Source of the DNA: Muribaculaceae bacterium
GTDB taxonomy: Bacteria; Bacteroidota; Bacteroidia; Bacteroidales; Muribaculaceae
DNA: 63,761 nt
Reading direction: 5' to 3'
Assembly: GCA_022509185.1 (NCBI GenBank)
Contig: JAFLTS010000016.1
Span: 1-63,761 of the forward strand
The position numbers and the translations under genes are program-made. The notes under the pieces were generated by a model, which did no database searches, was not told where the DNA came from, and was given only the letters and a program-made list of their open reading frames with translations. This document shows, in pieces, positions 44,507 to 52,814 of this stretch (position 1 is the first letter of the stretch; every line of letters starts with the position of its first letter).

Positions 44507-47155
44507 TTAAATGGCATCTAAGAGAATGAAGGCTCCCCAATATAAGGGATCATCATATTTACCATTATCCATCTTTCTTAAATATTGTTGAGCCGATTTA
44601 AGAGCCCTGGTTGCATTTTCCCCCTTAACAAGGTTCCTATAAAATTCAGTCATCAATAATGAAGTAGCTTTATCATCAACCTTCCAAAGACTCATCAGTA
44701 AACTTTGAACTCCGGCTTTCTTTAAACCACGCTGAAGTCCCATTACCCCTTCCGAACCAACTTCACCTAATCCGGATTCACAGGCGGAAAGCACTACCAT
44801 ATTTACATTCGATAAATTAATGCGGGCTATCTCTGATCCGGTCAGAATGCCATCATCGAAAGAATTATCCGGTTTTGAACCTGCAAGAGTATTGGATGCA
44901 CCGGCCATCATTAATCCTGATGTACTTAAAGATTTTTCTTCAAAAGTAGATCTGAGGCTTTTTGAGGAAAGCAGACGTCCCAGTTTGCTTCTGGAATTAT
45001 CCGGAACGGAAAATCCATGGGTGGCTATATGAACTACCGGTATTTTCTTATTGTCAAGAGCTTTTACAGAGCTTTCCGTGGCTTGACTTCCTTCTATGAG
45101 ATCGGCTTTATATCCTGTTGAAGTAAATATCTTCTCAATCTCTTTTATTTCTTCAAGAGTTCCCGGTAGATAGGCTAACCCCGCTCTTAGCTTGTTTCCC
45201 GTTTCGTCACTGGTGTCAAAATTATAATAATTGTCAGACTGATTATCTGAGTTTATGTTTGAAGTCAAATTTTCTTCATTATCAAGATTGAATTTAACCC
45301 CTCCATAAAGAATGATATCTTCAGGATGGAAATTTTCATTTCTAAATGCTAACTCTCGGGTTGAAGATAATCTCACTAAATCTATCTTTTCATTAAATCT
45401 GATATCATCATCAGTCTTAATATATTCCAATGGTACCAGATTTAGCTTTCCTATAGGTGAAAAATATAGAGTTGAAGCATGTTCTATCTTGTCTTTTAAT
45501 GGCGCGAATAAGAGATCGTAGGTTTTGTTTCCTTCTAATATATCGGGAATCTGATCAATTTCTTCTACGGAACATAGATCAAAGATCTGAGGGAAGTTAC
45601 TATCGGGTGTTAACAAAGAAGCGACATAGCGGTTTTCTCCCTCATCAGAGGCTATGAAAAATTCTAATGCAATTTCACCCGGTTGTAAAGCATCTTTTAC
45701 ATCTTTCCATCGTGGCAATTCAGACATTGATACTTTTGTTCTTGCGTTCAAATGCCTTTGCAAGGTGGCTTCAAGATGTTCTATACTTTCCAGTAAGGAA
45801 TCCATTTTTTCAGATGAGACGGTTTCCAGTAGTTTCCTGGAATTTTCCAAATTTTCATAATGAGTGGAGATTGCCTGATTGCCGATTTTACTGATAATAT
45901 TTCTGTAAAGGTTTCCGGCCGATAGTGACAATTGTTTATACACAAGAGATGCATCATACGCCAATGTCTGAAGTAAGCTGTCGGCAGGAGCATTGATAGC
46001 CATCACGGGAGAAACATTCACCAAAAGATCCACTTTTTGTTTTAACAAAGGATCAGCTTTATTGAAAGCGAACTTGGAATATTGAGATGCAATATCTTTT
46101 TCAAGATTATAAAGTAGTCGGGAAGCATAATTTACTCCATCGTTATATTGACCTGTCTTAAAGGCAGCAAGTGCCAGCATTTCATACACTCTGTTATGGT
46201 CGAGTTCAGAAAAAACAGAAGAAGGAGAATTATGTAAAGAGGGTCCCTGAAAAGATCTATAAGATATTGCATATGGAAGATTATTCCATGTAGAAGGTTT
46301 TATAAGTGCTTTTTTACCGGCTTCAATTGATTTTGCATATTGTCCTAATTGCTGATAATAGTACTGTAAACGTCCTTCCAAAGCATAAAGTTCCCTGGTA
46401 GCTTTATTTAGATTTTCGAGGCTTTCCTTATTTTTAATGCCTTGCTTTAGAGCTTCCTCCCATTTTCCTTCAGCGGCAAAGAGCACTTCTTTCGCCAATG
46501 ACGGTATCAAATACTCCGGAGAGGATGAAGTGAAATTCTCCTGTATTATTTTTTCAGAATTTTCAATTTCTTTTTCGGCGTTTTCAAAGTCTTGGTTATA
46601 GGCCAGGAGATCTGCTCTGATTATAGGTAACCAGGCCTCTAAAAGGGGTCTTGAGGAAATAAAATCTGCGGGAAGCTTTGATAGGTTTTCATCAAAAAAT
46701 TCCAGTCCCTCTGTATTGTCTCCGAATAAAGAAAAAGAAAAAATCAAAGGTGAATTTTGAAAATAATCACCTTTGCTGTCTAATGCTAAAATAAAAAAGC
46801 TCCTTAATAATGTAGGTGCTCGCTCCTGATCAATTTTATTGAACAGATTGAGCGAGAATTCACGGTATTTATCCGGAAGACCTAAAGCATTATAAGCATT
46901 TTTTAGGTTATAAAGATGTGATGCTAAAATTTCCGATGTACAGGCATTAGAATTTATATTCTCATTAAGAAAATTTTCAGAAATCTGAATGACGCTTTTA
47001 TATTTTGCCGATGCCAGAGCTTCATTGCTCAAATTAAGATAATGGTAAGGTAGAATCTCTGACTTTAAAGATAAGCCGGAAAAAATAAATGTCACGATTA
47101 TTAAAATGCCACTGACTCTAAAAGAAATTTTAAATCCTAGCAGAAATATTTTCAT
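44507..47155 (-). CDS. Secreted TPR-CHAT caspase-like protease
   Basis: 882 residues from the ATG at 47155; the frame extends upstream only to a TTG. The N terminus is a signal peptide or membrane anchor (residues about 1-28, ISFRVSGILIIVTFIFSG). Residues about 40-370 are helical TPR-type (ALASAKYKSVIQISENFL, GQYAKSIEAGKKALI). The CHAT domain occupies about 490-882: VVHIATHG with catalytic His713, and VVLSACESGLG with catalytic Cys792, then GVMGLQRGLKKAGVQSLLMSLW and YWGAFIL. Both catalytic residues are intact. It lies 16 bp after the FecR-like gene and 25 bp before the long LRR gene. CHAT domains are caspase-clan cysteine proteases; substrate unknown. Confidence 0.9.
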   Translation of the reverse strand: MKIFLLGFKISFRVSGILIIVTFIFSGLSLKSEILPYHYLNLSNEALASAKYKSVIQISENFLNENINSNACTSEILASHLYNLKNAYNALGLPDKYREFSLNLFNKIDQERAPTLLRSFFILALDSKGDYFQNSPLIFSFSLFGDNTEGLEFFDENLSKLPADFISSRPLLEAWLPIIRADLLAYNQDFENAEKEIENSEKIIQENFTSSSPEYLIPSLAKEVLFAAEGKWEEALKQGIKNKESLENLNKATRELYALEGRLQYYYQQLGQYAKSIEAGKKALIKPSTWNNLPYAISYRSFQGPSLHNSPSSVFSELDHNRVYEMLALAAFKTGQYNDGVNYASRLLYNLEKDIASQYSKFAFNKADPLLKQKVDLLVNVSPVMAINAPADSLLQTLAYDASLVYKQLSLSAGNLYRNIISKIGNQAISTHYENLENSRKLLETVSSEKMDSLLESIEHLEATLQRHLNARTKVSMSELPRWKDVKDALQPGEIALEFFIASDEGENRYVASLLTPDSNFPQIFDLCSVEEIDQIPDILEGNKTYDLLFAPLKDKIEHASTLYFSPIGKLNLVPLEYIKTDDDIRFNEKIDLVRLSSTRELAFRNENFHPEDIILYGGVKFNLDNEENLTSNINSDNQSDNYYNFDTSDETGNKLRAGLAYLPGTLEEIKEIEKIFTSTGYKADLIEGSQATESSVKALDNKKIPVVHIATHGFSVPDNSRSKLGRLLSSKSLRSTFEEKSLSTSGLMMAGASNTLAGSKPDNSFDDGILTGSEIARINLSNVNMVVLSACESGLGEVGSEGVMGLQRGLKKAGVQSLLMSLWKVDDKATSLLMTEFYRNLVKGENATRALKSAQQYLRKMDNGKYDDPLYWGAFILLDAI

Positions 47156-47171
47156 AAAGTTTGATAGAAGG

Positions 47172-47990
47172 TCATTCAATTAAAAATAAAAGCACCGATG
47201 GATACAAAGAAGAATCCATTTCAAGAGGGTCCATATTTTCATTGAGACGATATTGAATTTCTTCAGCTGGAAATTCAGCAGGATATCCAATCCCTATATA
47301 AAGGATATCCGGTTCATCTACGAAGGTTAAATGATCAATATCAATTACCTCTTCAGGGAATGATAAAATACCCGATTCTCCGTCATTTTCAAATAAAGGA
47401 AGCCAAAAATCATTTGTATCTTTTGATAAAATATTGAAAAATATAGGTTGGGCTGTTTCGTTTGTTACCCGGAAATTAAAAAGAGAGTCGTCAAGATAAA
47501 TTTTTTCGACTTTCAGATTCCCCATCTTGGAGGGATTTTTCAAGAAATATTTAATTTGTGAATATAAATTTTCAATCTCATTTTCGTCTAATTCACCTCG
47601 CAGTGCTGCTCCTATGAGTTTTGCTGAAGAAGATTTACCGGAATTCAGATTCTTACGTGATTCAGCTATTATCTTACTTGTAAGAGAACTATTTTCTTTT
47701 TTAATCTTATCTAAAAGGTCAGATACTGTAAATTCTCCATTTTGTTGAAAAGTATACACTACATGTTTTCCGGTATCCATGATCCGAATTGATGACTCAG
47801 GCCCTATATTTATTTTATCTGATGGTTGAATCTCCATTAGTTTTTTAAGGGCCACCCATTTATTTTCTGTTTTTTTCTCAACATTACCTTCCACAGAATA
47901 TACCCTCATAGTCTGAGAATATAAAGAAAAGATACCCGTAAACCATAAAAGCAAGAGTGCAATCAGATTACAACAGAACTTAGGTTTCAT
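47172..47990 (-). CDS. FecR-like secreted protein of the CHAT locus
   Basis: 272 residues with a signal peptide to about 26 (FSLYSQ|TMR). Residues about 28-95 resemble a FecR-type beta domain (VYSVEGNVEKKTENKWVALK, then INIGPESSIRIMDTGKHVVY). Residues about 95-150 are Lys/Glu-rich helices, possibly a coiled coil (LLDKIKKENSSLTSKII). The remainder is predicted beta-rich, ending SLYPSVLLFLIE. I do not recognise the full-length family. It starts 11 bp inside the 3' end of the CHASE2 gene, implying coupled translation. A ligand- or peptidoglycan-facing adaptor between CHASE2 and CHAT is only a hypothesis. Confidence 0.7.
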   Translation of the reverse strand: MKPKFCCNLIALLLLWFTGIFSLYSQTMRVYSVEGNVEKKTENKWVALKKLMEIQPSDKINIGPESSIRIMDTGKHVVYTFQQNGEFTVSDLLDKIKKENSSLTSKIIAESRKNLNSGKSSSAKLIGAALRGELDENEIENLYSQIKYFLKNPSKMGNLKVEKIYLDDSLFNFRVTNETAQPIFFNILSKDTNDFWLPLFENDGESGILSFPEEVIDIDHLTFVDEPDILYIGIGYPAEFPAEEIQYRLNENMDPLEMDSSLYPSVLLFLIE

Positions 47991-49101
47991 TTTTTGATTT
48001 TTTCAATTTAATCATCAACTTGTTGAAAGGCTTTTCCAGGGCTGTCCAAAAATCAAGCACAAGAATAGCAAAAGCAGTTAAAAGCATTGTTTGTGGAGCA
48101 TTGATATAAATTGCAAAACTGTCAAACCACCAACATCCGATTAAAATTACTATAAATATCCATACAATGGGAATAATTCTAATTGCCAGGTTCTGGGAAT
48201 TATCCAGGAAAACATATAAAAAGCTTAGACCTAAACAGGAGATAATGCCAAAAAAGAGGTTGAAATATCTGCTTTTCCCGGAAGTATAATCCTCATGAAG
48301 CATCATGGAAAGAATGTTGGCCTGTATCAAAACACCGGGGGTTTCCCTGGATAAAGGAGTATGATGCAAGTCATCTTTTTCATTTATAGTTCCTAAAAAA
48401 ACAATCTTGTCTTTAAGGAGCTTTTTATTATCTTCAATATCCTTGGGTTCTATCACAAAGAATTCAGTAGGCCTGAACCGAATCATTTCTTCATGGTTTA
48501 AGGAGGAGAGCCGGGAAAATGCCTTGCTATCTAAGCTTCGGATCATTTCCGAAGGAAGTGTAAGATATTCCTTTTCTCCTTTCATACTTGGCGAGAAATT
48601 TCTCACCATATCCGAATTTCTTTTGGTCACCAGGTTAGCCATTCCTCTTCTTACTTTGACATCATAGCGTGAAAGGAAATCACTTTCCGGCTTGAGTGTA
48701 TGGACATTGAATTTCTGACTCGCCACTATTTTAGGTGAGCTTTCGAGTACATCCTTTAAAAACATGTCGGATTCAAATTCTTTATCATCCTGAAGGATTA
48801 CATCGAATCCCACAGATTTTACGTCAGCTTCCAAAAGAGAAAGTAAAATAAGAGCAAGCTCTCCTCTATCAAAGACTGAATCTATGTTTACTACAATTAT
48901 TTCGTCATCAAAGTGTTTTCTGCTGCTTCCGGCTCTCACTCTGTTATAGAAGTCGCTTACTTCTATATCTGAAGAACCAATTAGTGTTGAAATAAGAGTG
49001 TCGGAATTAATATCTGCAGAAATAATCAAAGTAAGGGCAAGCGCTAACAAAGCGCTCACCACAGGTTTAAATACAAGTTGGTTGGTAAAGAAATTCTTCA
49101 C
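47980..49101 (-). CDS. CHASE2 sensor membrane protein lacking an output domain
   Basis: 373 residues, starting at a GTG; no in-frame ATG is nearby and a stop lies just upstream. One N-terminal membrane helix (about 12-29), a large extracytoplasmic CHASE2 domain (about 30-275) and three C-terminal helices (about 279-299, 305-325 and 334-352) give the standard CHASE2 topology. Landmarks are IIVVNIDSVFDRGELALILL near 68, VKSVGFDVILQDD near 94, KIVFLGTINEKDDLHHTPLS near 232 and GVLIQANILSMML near 256. The protein ends about 20 basic residues after the last helix, so the kinase, cyclase or phosphatase output domain usual for CHASE2 receptors is absent. Confidence 0.86.
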   Translation of the reverse strand: MKNFFTNQLVFKPVVSALLALALTLIISADINSDTLISTLIGSSDIEVSDFYNRVRAGSSRKHFDDEIIVVNIDSVFDRGELALILLSLLEADVKSVGFDVILQDDKEFESDMFLKDVLESSPKIVASQKFNVHTLKPESDFLSRYDVKVRRGMANLVTKRNSDMVRNFSPSMKGEKEYLTLPSEMIRSLDSKAFSRLSSLNHEEMIRFRPTEFFVIEPKDIEDNKKLLKDKIVFLGTINEKDDLHHTPLSRETPGVLIQANILSMMLHEDYTSGKSRYFNLFFGIISCLGLSFLYVFLDNSQNLAIRIIPIVWIFIVILIGCWWFDSFAIYINAPQTMLLTAFAILVLDFWTALEKPFNKLMIKLKKSKNET

Positions 49102-49140
49102 TCCAATCTATTTTATCGTCTCAAAGGATGATTTTCAGAT

Positions 49141-49791
49141 TTATTCCTCTATCACGTTGACTCCGTTAATTTCTGCCAGATTCCATTGGCTGATATATTC
49201 ATTTCTCATTCCCTTTGGTACATAAAAATTTATTGTAGGGTTTGCTGAGTCGTACACTATATGGATACGAGGAGGAGTAGGAAGGTTTTTCCATGGGCAG
49301 TGGAAGTCTCTTTTCTGATTTCCTGTAAAATAAAAAAGCGATGGTGAATCATTAAGGTCTTGCAACCCCTCTCCGAAATACACTTCTTCTAAATTAGGGG
49401 CTTCTAAACCCCTTAATATTTTTAAGGTATCAGGTAATCTTAATTTCTTGAGAGTAGTGGAATAAATCATATTATGGTCAATAGAAGTTATAGGAGCCTG
49501 AATGTCTAAAGAAGTGATATTACAATTCATAAAAGCCAGATGTCCTAATGCCACAACGTCATAGGTGTCAAGGTCGTGTTCTATTTGAGCCGGTATTATT
49601 ATATCACCGGTATATGCGCTCTGTCCCGGGTAAAGAAGAGGCGATTTTTTCTGCATCACATACACCTGCATTTTATCAGGATGGCCGGGATCTTCCATGT
49701 ATACGATCCCGTTTTCTTCAAATGTGGATTGTGCAAAAATATTAAGGGATAAAAAAATTAGAGAAATTAAGAAAAGATATCTGTTTTTCAT
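49141..49791 (-). CDS. Short secreted LRR protein, first gene of the CHAT locus
   Basis: 216 residues from the ATG at 49791 (MKNRYLFLISLIFLSLNIFAQ signal peptide); an 11-residue upstream extension is less likely. The head matches the long LRR protein: FEENGIVYMED, YTGDIIIPAQIEHDLDTYDVVALG. Only about four LRR units follow (ITSLDIQAPITSIDHNMIYS, TLKKLRLPDTLKILRGL), then a tail IHIVYDSANPTINFYVPKGMRN and NVIEE, again like the long paralogue. It appears intact rather than truncated, because both ends are conserved. It lies 39 bp upstream of CHASE2. Confidence 0.82.
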   Translation of the reverse strand: MKNRYLFLISLIFLSLNIFAQSTFEENGIVYMEDPGHPDKMQVYVMQKKSPLLYPGQSAYTGDIIIPAQIEHDLDTYDVVALGHLAFMNCNITSLDIQAPITSIDHNMIYSTTLKKLRLPDTLKILRGLEAPNLEEVYFGEGLQDLNDSPSLFYFTGNQKRDFHCPWKNLPTPPRIHIVYDSANPTINFYVPKGMRNEYISQWNLAEINGVNVIEE

Positions 49792-49844
49792 TGGTGTTAA
49801 AATTATAAGGAAAGTTTTAACCAATCACTGGATTCCGTAATTTA

Positions 49845-49852
49845 CAAAAATA
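49845..49852 (-). promoter_or_regulatory. Possible -7 box of the CHASE2-CHAT locus
   Basis: On the minus strand TATTTTTG fits TAnnTTTG about 53 bp upstream of the first ATG of the locus. No convincing -33 element is seen, so confidence is limited. Confidence 0.4.
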
Positions 49853-49904
49853 AATAAAAAATATCTATGCAGGAATACACAATTTTTAAAGAATACAGAT
49901 TAGT

Positions 49905-49936
49905 TTTGAAGAGAAACTTTATTTGAGTTATTTTTG
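49905..49936 (+). promoter_or_regulatory. Promoter of flavodoxin-like lipoprotein gene
   Basis: TTTG at 49905-49908, a 20-bp spacer, then TATTTTTG at 49929-49936. This is a full two-part Bacteroidetes promoter with a predicted start near 49943, 44 bp before the ATG. Confidence 0.72.
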
Positions 49937-49986
49937 CTTACGATACTACATTCTTATATATATCAATTAAATCATAGATAAAGGTT

Positions 49987-50820
49987 ATGAAACTAAAACT
50001 GATTATTTGTTTCTCACTTATTTTAGGTTTGACAGGATGTTCAGGCAATAGGAAATCAGAAAACGGGATGGAACCCGAAAAAACCAAATCTTTAGTACTT
50101 TTCTATAGTCAGACCGGTGCTACTAAGGAAGTAGCTGAAGAAATACAGAAACAGACAGGAGCTGACATAGACAGTATTGTTCCGGTAGAAAGTTACGGAT
50201 ATGATTATGATGCCACAATTCAAAGATGGCTTAAAGAAAAAGAAGATAGTGTTAAGGTTGCCATTAAGCCTCTGACAAGAAACATTAATGATTATGACAC
50301 AATCTATCTGGGATATCCGATTTGGGGTGGCACCTACGCTTCGCCTGTAGCCACTTTTATTGAGGACAATTCCCTGGAAGGAAAGACAGTTATAACTTTT
50401 GCTTCTTTCGGTAGCGGAGGTATTGAAACCTCTACTTCAGAAGTAGCCAAAAATGTTGCTAAGGCCAATGTTATTGAAGGTTACGGAGTTAGAAATGCAC
50501 TTATTGCTAAGTCGCCGGCTGAAATCCAAAGATGGCTTATTGAAAAAGGTTATAAGAAAGGTGAGATAGAGAAACTGCCGGAATATGGGCCGATGGAACC
50601 CGTAACACCTGAGGAACAAGAGATATTCAATCAGGCATGCGGAGATTATAAATTTCCCTTAGGTACTCCCATGGAGGTGTCAAAACGTTCCTATGATGAT
50701 ATCAATGACTATAAATATGAAGTGACCTCGGTTTCCCCTGATGGCAAAGAATCCCATTCAATTATATATGTAAGTAAAATCGGGAATGAAAAGCCTGAAT
50801 TTACCAGAGTAGTACGCTAA
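49987..50820 (+). CDS. Flavodoxin-like lipoprotein
   Basis: 277 residues. It has a lipoprotein signal with LTG|C (Cys18). The flavodoxin-type fold begins SLVLFYSQTGATKEVAEEI (FMN phosphate-binding loop SQTGATK), then DYDTIYLGYPIWGGTYASPV near 98 and VITFASFGSGGIETSTSEV near 130. The C-terminal part (about 200-277) is an extra region with KYEVTSVSPDGKESHSIIYV. It is therefore an envelope-located flavodoxin, probably donating or receiving electrons outside the cytoplasm or at the inner-membrane face. It has its own promoter and terminator, so it is monocistronic. Confidence 0.85.
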   Translation: MKLKLIICFSLILGLTGCSGNRKSENGMEPEKTKSLVLFYSQTGATKEVAEEIQKQTGADIDSIVPVESYGYDYDATIQRWLKEKEDSVKVAIKPLTRNINDYDTIYLGYPIWGGTYASPVATFIEDNSLEGKTVITFASFGSGGIETSTSEVAKNVAKANVIEGYGVRNALIAKSPAEIQRWLIEKGYKKGEIEKLPEYGPMEPVTPEEQEIFNQACGDYKFPLGTPMEVSKRSYDDINDYKYEVTSVSPDGKESHSIIYVSKIGNEKPEFTRVVR

Positions 50821-50827
50821 ATAACGA

Positions 50828-50871
50828 AAAAGACCCGGGGTAAGAGAAATTTTATTCCGGGTCTTTATTCT
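50828..50871 (+). terminator. Terminator after flavodoxin-like gene
   Basis: The stem AAAGACCCGG/CCGGGTCTTT, extended by inner pairs (GTAA/TTAT region), is followed by an AT-rich tail. Confidence 0.82.
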
Positions 50872-50905
50872 GAAACCATTAAAACTCATTCCTGAATTTT
50901 CATAT

Positions 50906-51310
50906 ATGAAGATGATTAGGGTAGTAGGAGCCGTGATTAGGGATAAATTTGATCGGATTTTAGTGGCACAAAGGCCTTATTCCGAAATTTCCTATAAATC
51001 CTATAAATGGGAATTTCCGGGAGGGAAAGTTGAAGAAAACGAAGCTCCGGAAGCAGCTCTTAAAAGAGAAATTTTGGAGGAGCTTGATTGTGAGATAATA
51101 GTTGAGGATAAAATAGTTGATGTTGAATATGATTATCCCGACTTTAAACTAAAGATGGACCTGTATCGATGCAGGCTTAAGGAAGGAGCCCATCCCAAAG
51201 CATTGGAACATAATCAAATAAAATGGATTACCCCGGATGAGATTCACACCTTCGACTGGATAGAGGCAGATTACAAAATTCTGCCGGTTATACAAAAACA
51301 ATTTAGATAA
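50906..51310 (+). CDS. Nudix hydrolase (MutT-like NTP pyrophosphohydrolase)
   Basis: 134 residues. The Nudix box runs from about residue 38 to 60: GGKVEENEAPEAALKREILEELD, fitting Gx5Ex7REUxEE. The final Gly of the consensus is replaced by Asp, which is common among MutT-like Bacteroidetes members. The surrounding VVGAVIRDKFDRILVAQRP and YKWEFPGGK resemble 8-oxo-dGTP or other (deoxy)nucleoside triphosphate diphosphatases that clean the nucleotide pool. The exact substrate is not evident. It is convergent with cstA, with 31 bp between stops. Confidence 0.92.
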   Translation: MKMIRVVGAVIRDKFDRILVAQRPYSEISYKSYKWEFPGGKVEENEAPEAALKREILEELDCEIIVEDKIVDVEYDYPDFKLKMDLYRCRLKEGAHPKALEHNQIKWITPDEIHTFDWIEADYKILPVIQKQFR

Positions 51311-51341
51311 ATTTACCTGAAGTTAAACAGAGGATAAATCC

Positions 51342-52814
51342 TTACTCGCTGAAAGATGCCGGTTGAAATTCAGATCTTTTCAATGATACATAACGGTTGA
51401 AAGTGCCCCAGAATATTGCTGTGACTGCTATTCCACATCCTACTGCGAAATAATAGGGAATTTCTATATCAAACAAGTTATTTACAACACCTTGAAGACC
51501 TTCCGGTGCGAATAGGATATATGAAACGGTTACGGAAGTCATAAAGAGGGCTGGTACAAGAGCTATATAATAATTACGATTCCTTGAAGCGAGCCATACG
51601 GAAGCAGTCCATAACGTAAAGACAGCCAATACCTGATTGCACCATGCGAAATACCTCCAAAGAGCATCGTATGGAAGCAACATGATTATAGAACACAATA
51701 TAAAAAGAGGCACCGATATTATCAATCTCTTTGAGATTGATTTTTGCTTCAGGTTCATAAAATCGGCTGCAATAAGACGTGCGCTTCTCAAGGCTGTATC
51801 ACCTGAAGTGATGGGAGCGGCAATTACCCCAAGCACGGCCAGTATTCCTCCGAAAGTACCCAACCAGTCTTTTGATAGCTTATCAACTAATACAGCGGGT
51901 GAATTCGGTCCCAAATACTCCTGAAGGTTTTCATAACCTCCAGTAAAAGCTACGACAGCGGCTGCCCAGATTAATGCCACTACTCCTTCTGCCACCATAG
52001 CACCATAGAAAATGGGCCTTGCGTGTGCCTCATTTTTAAGGCACCTGGCCATCATCGGGCTTTGTGTGGCATGGAAACCGCTGATAGCTCCACAAGCTAT
52101 GGAGATAAACATCATGGGAAAGATAGGATTTAAAGCAGGGTCCGGTTTATGATTATAAAATCCATCCCAAAATTCAGGCAATGATTCACCATGCGCAAAT
52201 AGCATTATGCATATACCAACTGCCATAAAGAGAAGTGCAAATCCAAACAGCGGATAAAATTTACCGATTATCTTGTCGATCGGAAGGAGGGTGGCCAATA
52301 TATAATAAGAAAAAATCACTATGATCCAGAAAACCATATTAAATGAATCTGGAGTAAGCCTTGATAAAAGATCTGCAGGATTATACACAAATACAGCACC
52401 AACCAGCAACATCAATATAAGGGAGAATCCTCTCATTATATTTTTGATCTTATTGCCCAACTGACTTCCTACTATTTCCGGAAGAGAGGCTCCGTCGTGC
52501 CGGATAGACATTAAACCTGAAATATAATCATGAACCGAGCCTGCGAAAATTGTGCCGAAAACTATCCATAAATAAGCGGCCGGCCCATACATTATACCCA
52601 TTATAGCACCGAAAATGGGACCAAGACCTGCAATATTAAGAAATTGGATAAGAAAAATTTTCCAGGAAGGTAAAACCACGTAATCTACTCCATCAGCAAG
52701 CCGATGCACAGGGGTCTGTATCAAAGGATTTTCTCCACATATGCGGGCAACTATTTTTGAATAGATAAGATAACCTCCTAATAAAATACACAATGCTACG
52801 GCAAAGGATATCAT
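51342..52814 (-). CDS. cstA: CstA-family peptide/pyruvate transporter (short form)
   Basis: 490 residues with about 13-15 membrane spans. CstA hallmarks are DGVDYVVLPSWKIFLIQFLN near 44, IAGLGPIFGAIMGIMYGPAA near 62-81, VHDYISGLMSIRHDG near 93, and SIACGAISGFHATQSPMMARC near 237. Proteobacterial CstA has about 700 residues; the shorter length is typical in Bacteroidetes. Family members import pyruvate or peptides under carbon limitation. The gene is preceded by 454 bp without genes and is monocistronic. Confidence 0.93.
   Translation of the reverse strand: MISFAVALCILLGGYLIYSKIVARICGENPLIQTPVHRLADGVDYVVLPSWKIFLIQFLNIAGLGPIFGAIMGIMYGPAAYLWIVFGTIFAGSVHDYISGLMSIRHDGASLPEIVGSQLGNKIKNIMRGFSLILMLLVGAVFVYNPADLLSRLTPDSFNMVFWIIVIFSYYILATLLPIDKIIGKFYPLFGFALLFMAVGICIMLFAHGESLPEFWDGFYNHKPDPALNPIFPMMFISIACGAISGFHATQSPMMARCLKNEAHARPIFYGAMVAEGVVALIWAAAVVAFTGGYENLQEYLGPNSPAVLVDKLSKDWLGTFGGILAVLGVIAAPITSGDTALRSARLIAADFMNLKQKSISKRLIISVPLFILCSIIMLLPYDALWRYFAWCNQVLAVFTLWTASVWLASRNRNYYIALVPALFMTSVTVSYILFAPEGLQGVVNNLFDIEIPYYFAVGCGIAVTAIFWGTFNRYVSLKRSEFQPASFSE

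Noticed and set aside
44507..47155. CHAT gene as a CRISPR type III-E (Craspase) component
   Set aside because: No Cas7-11/gRAMP gene or array is present, and the protein has an export signal, unlike cytoplasmic TPR-CHAT of Craspase.
50906..51310. Nudix box with Asp in place of the last Gly as a dead enzyme
   Set aside because: The catalytic REUxEE core is intact and this substitution is common in MutT-like homologues.
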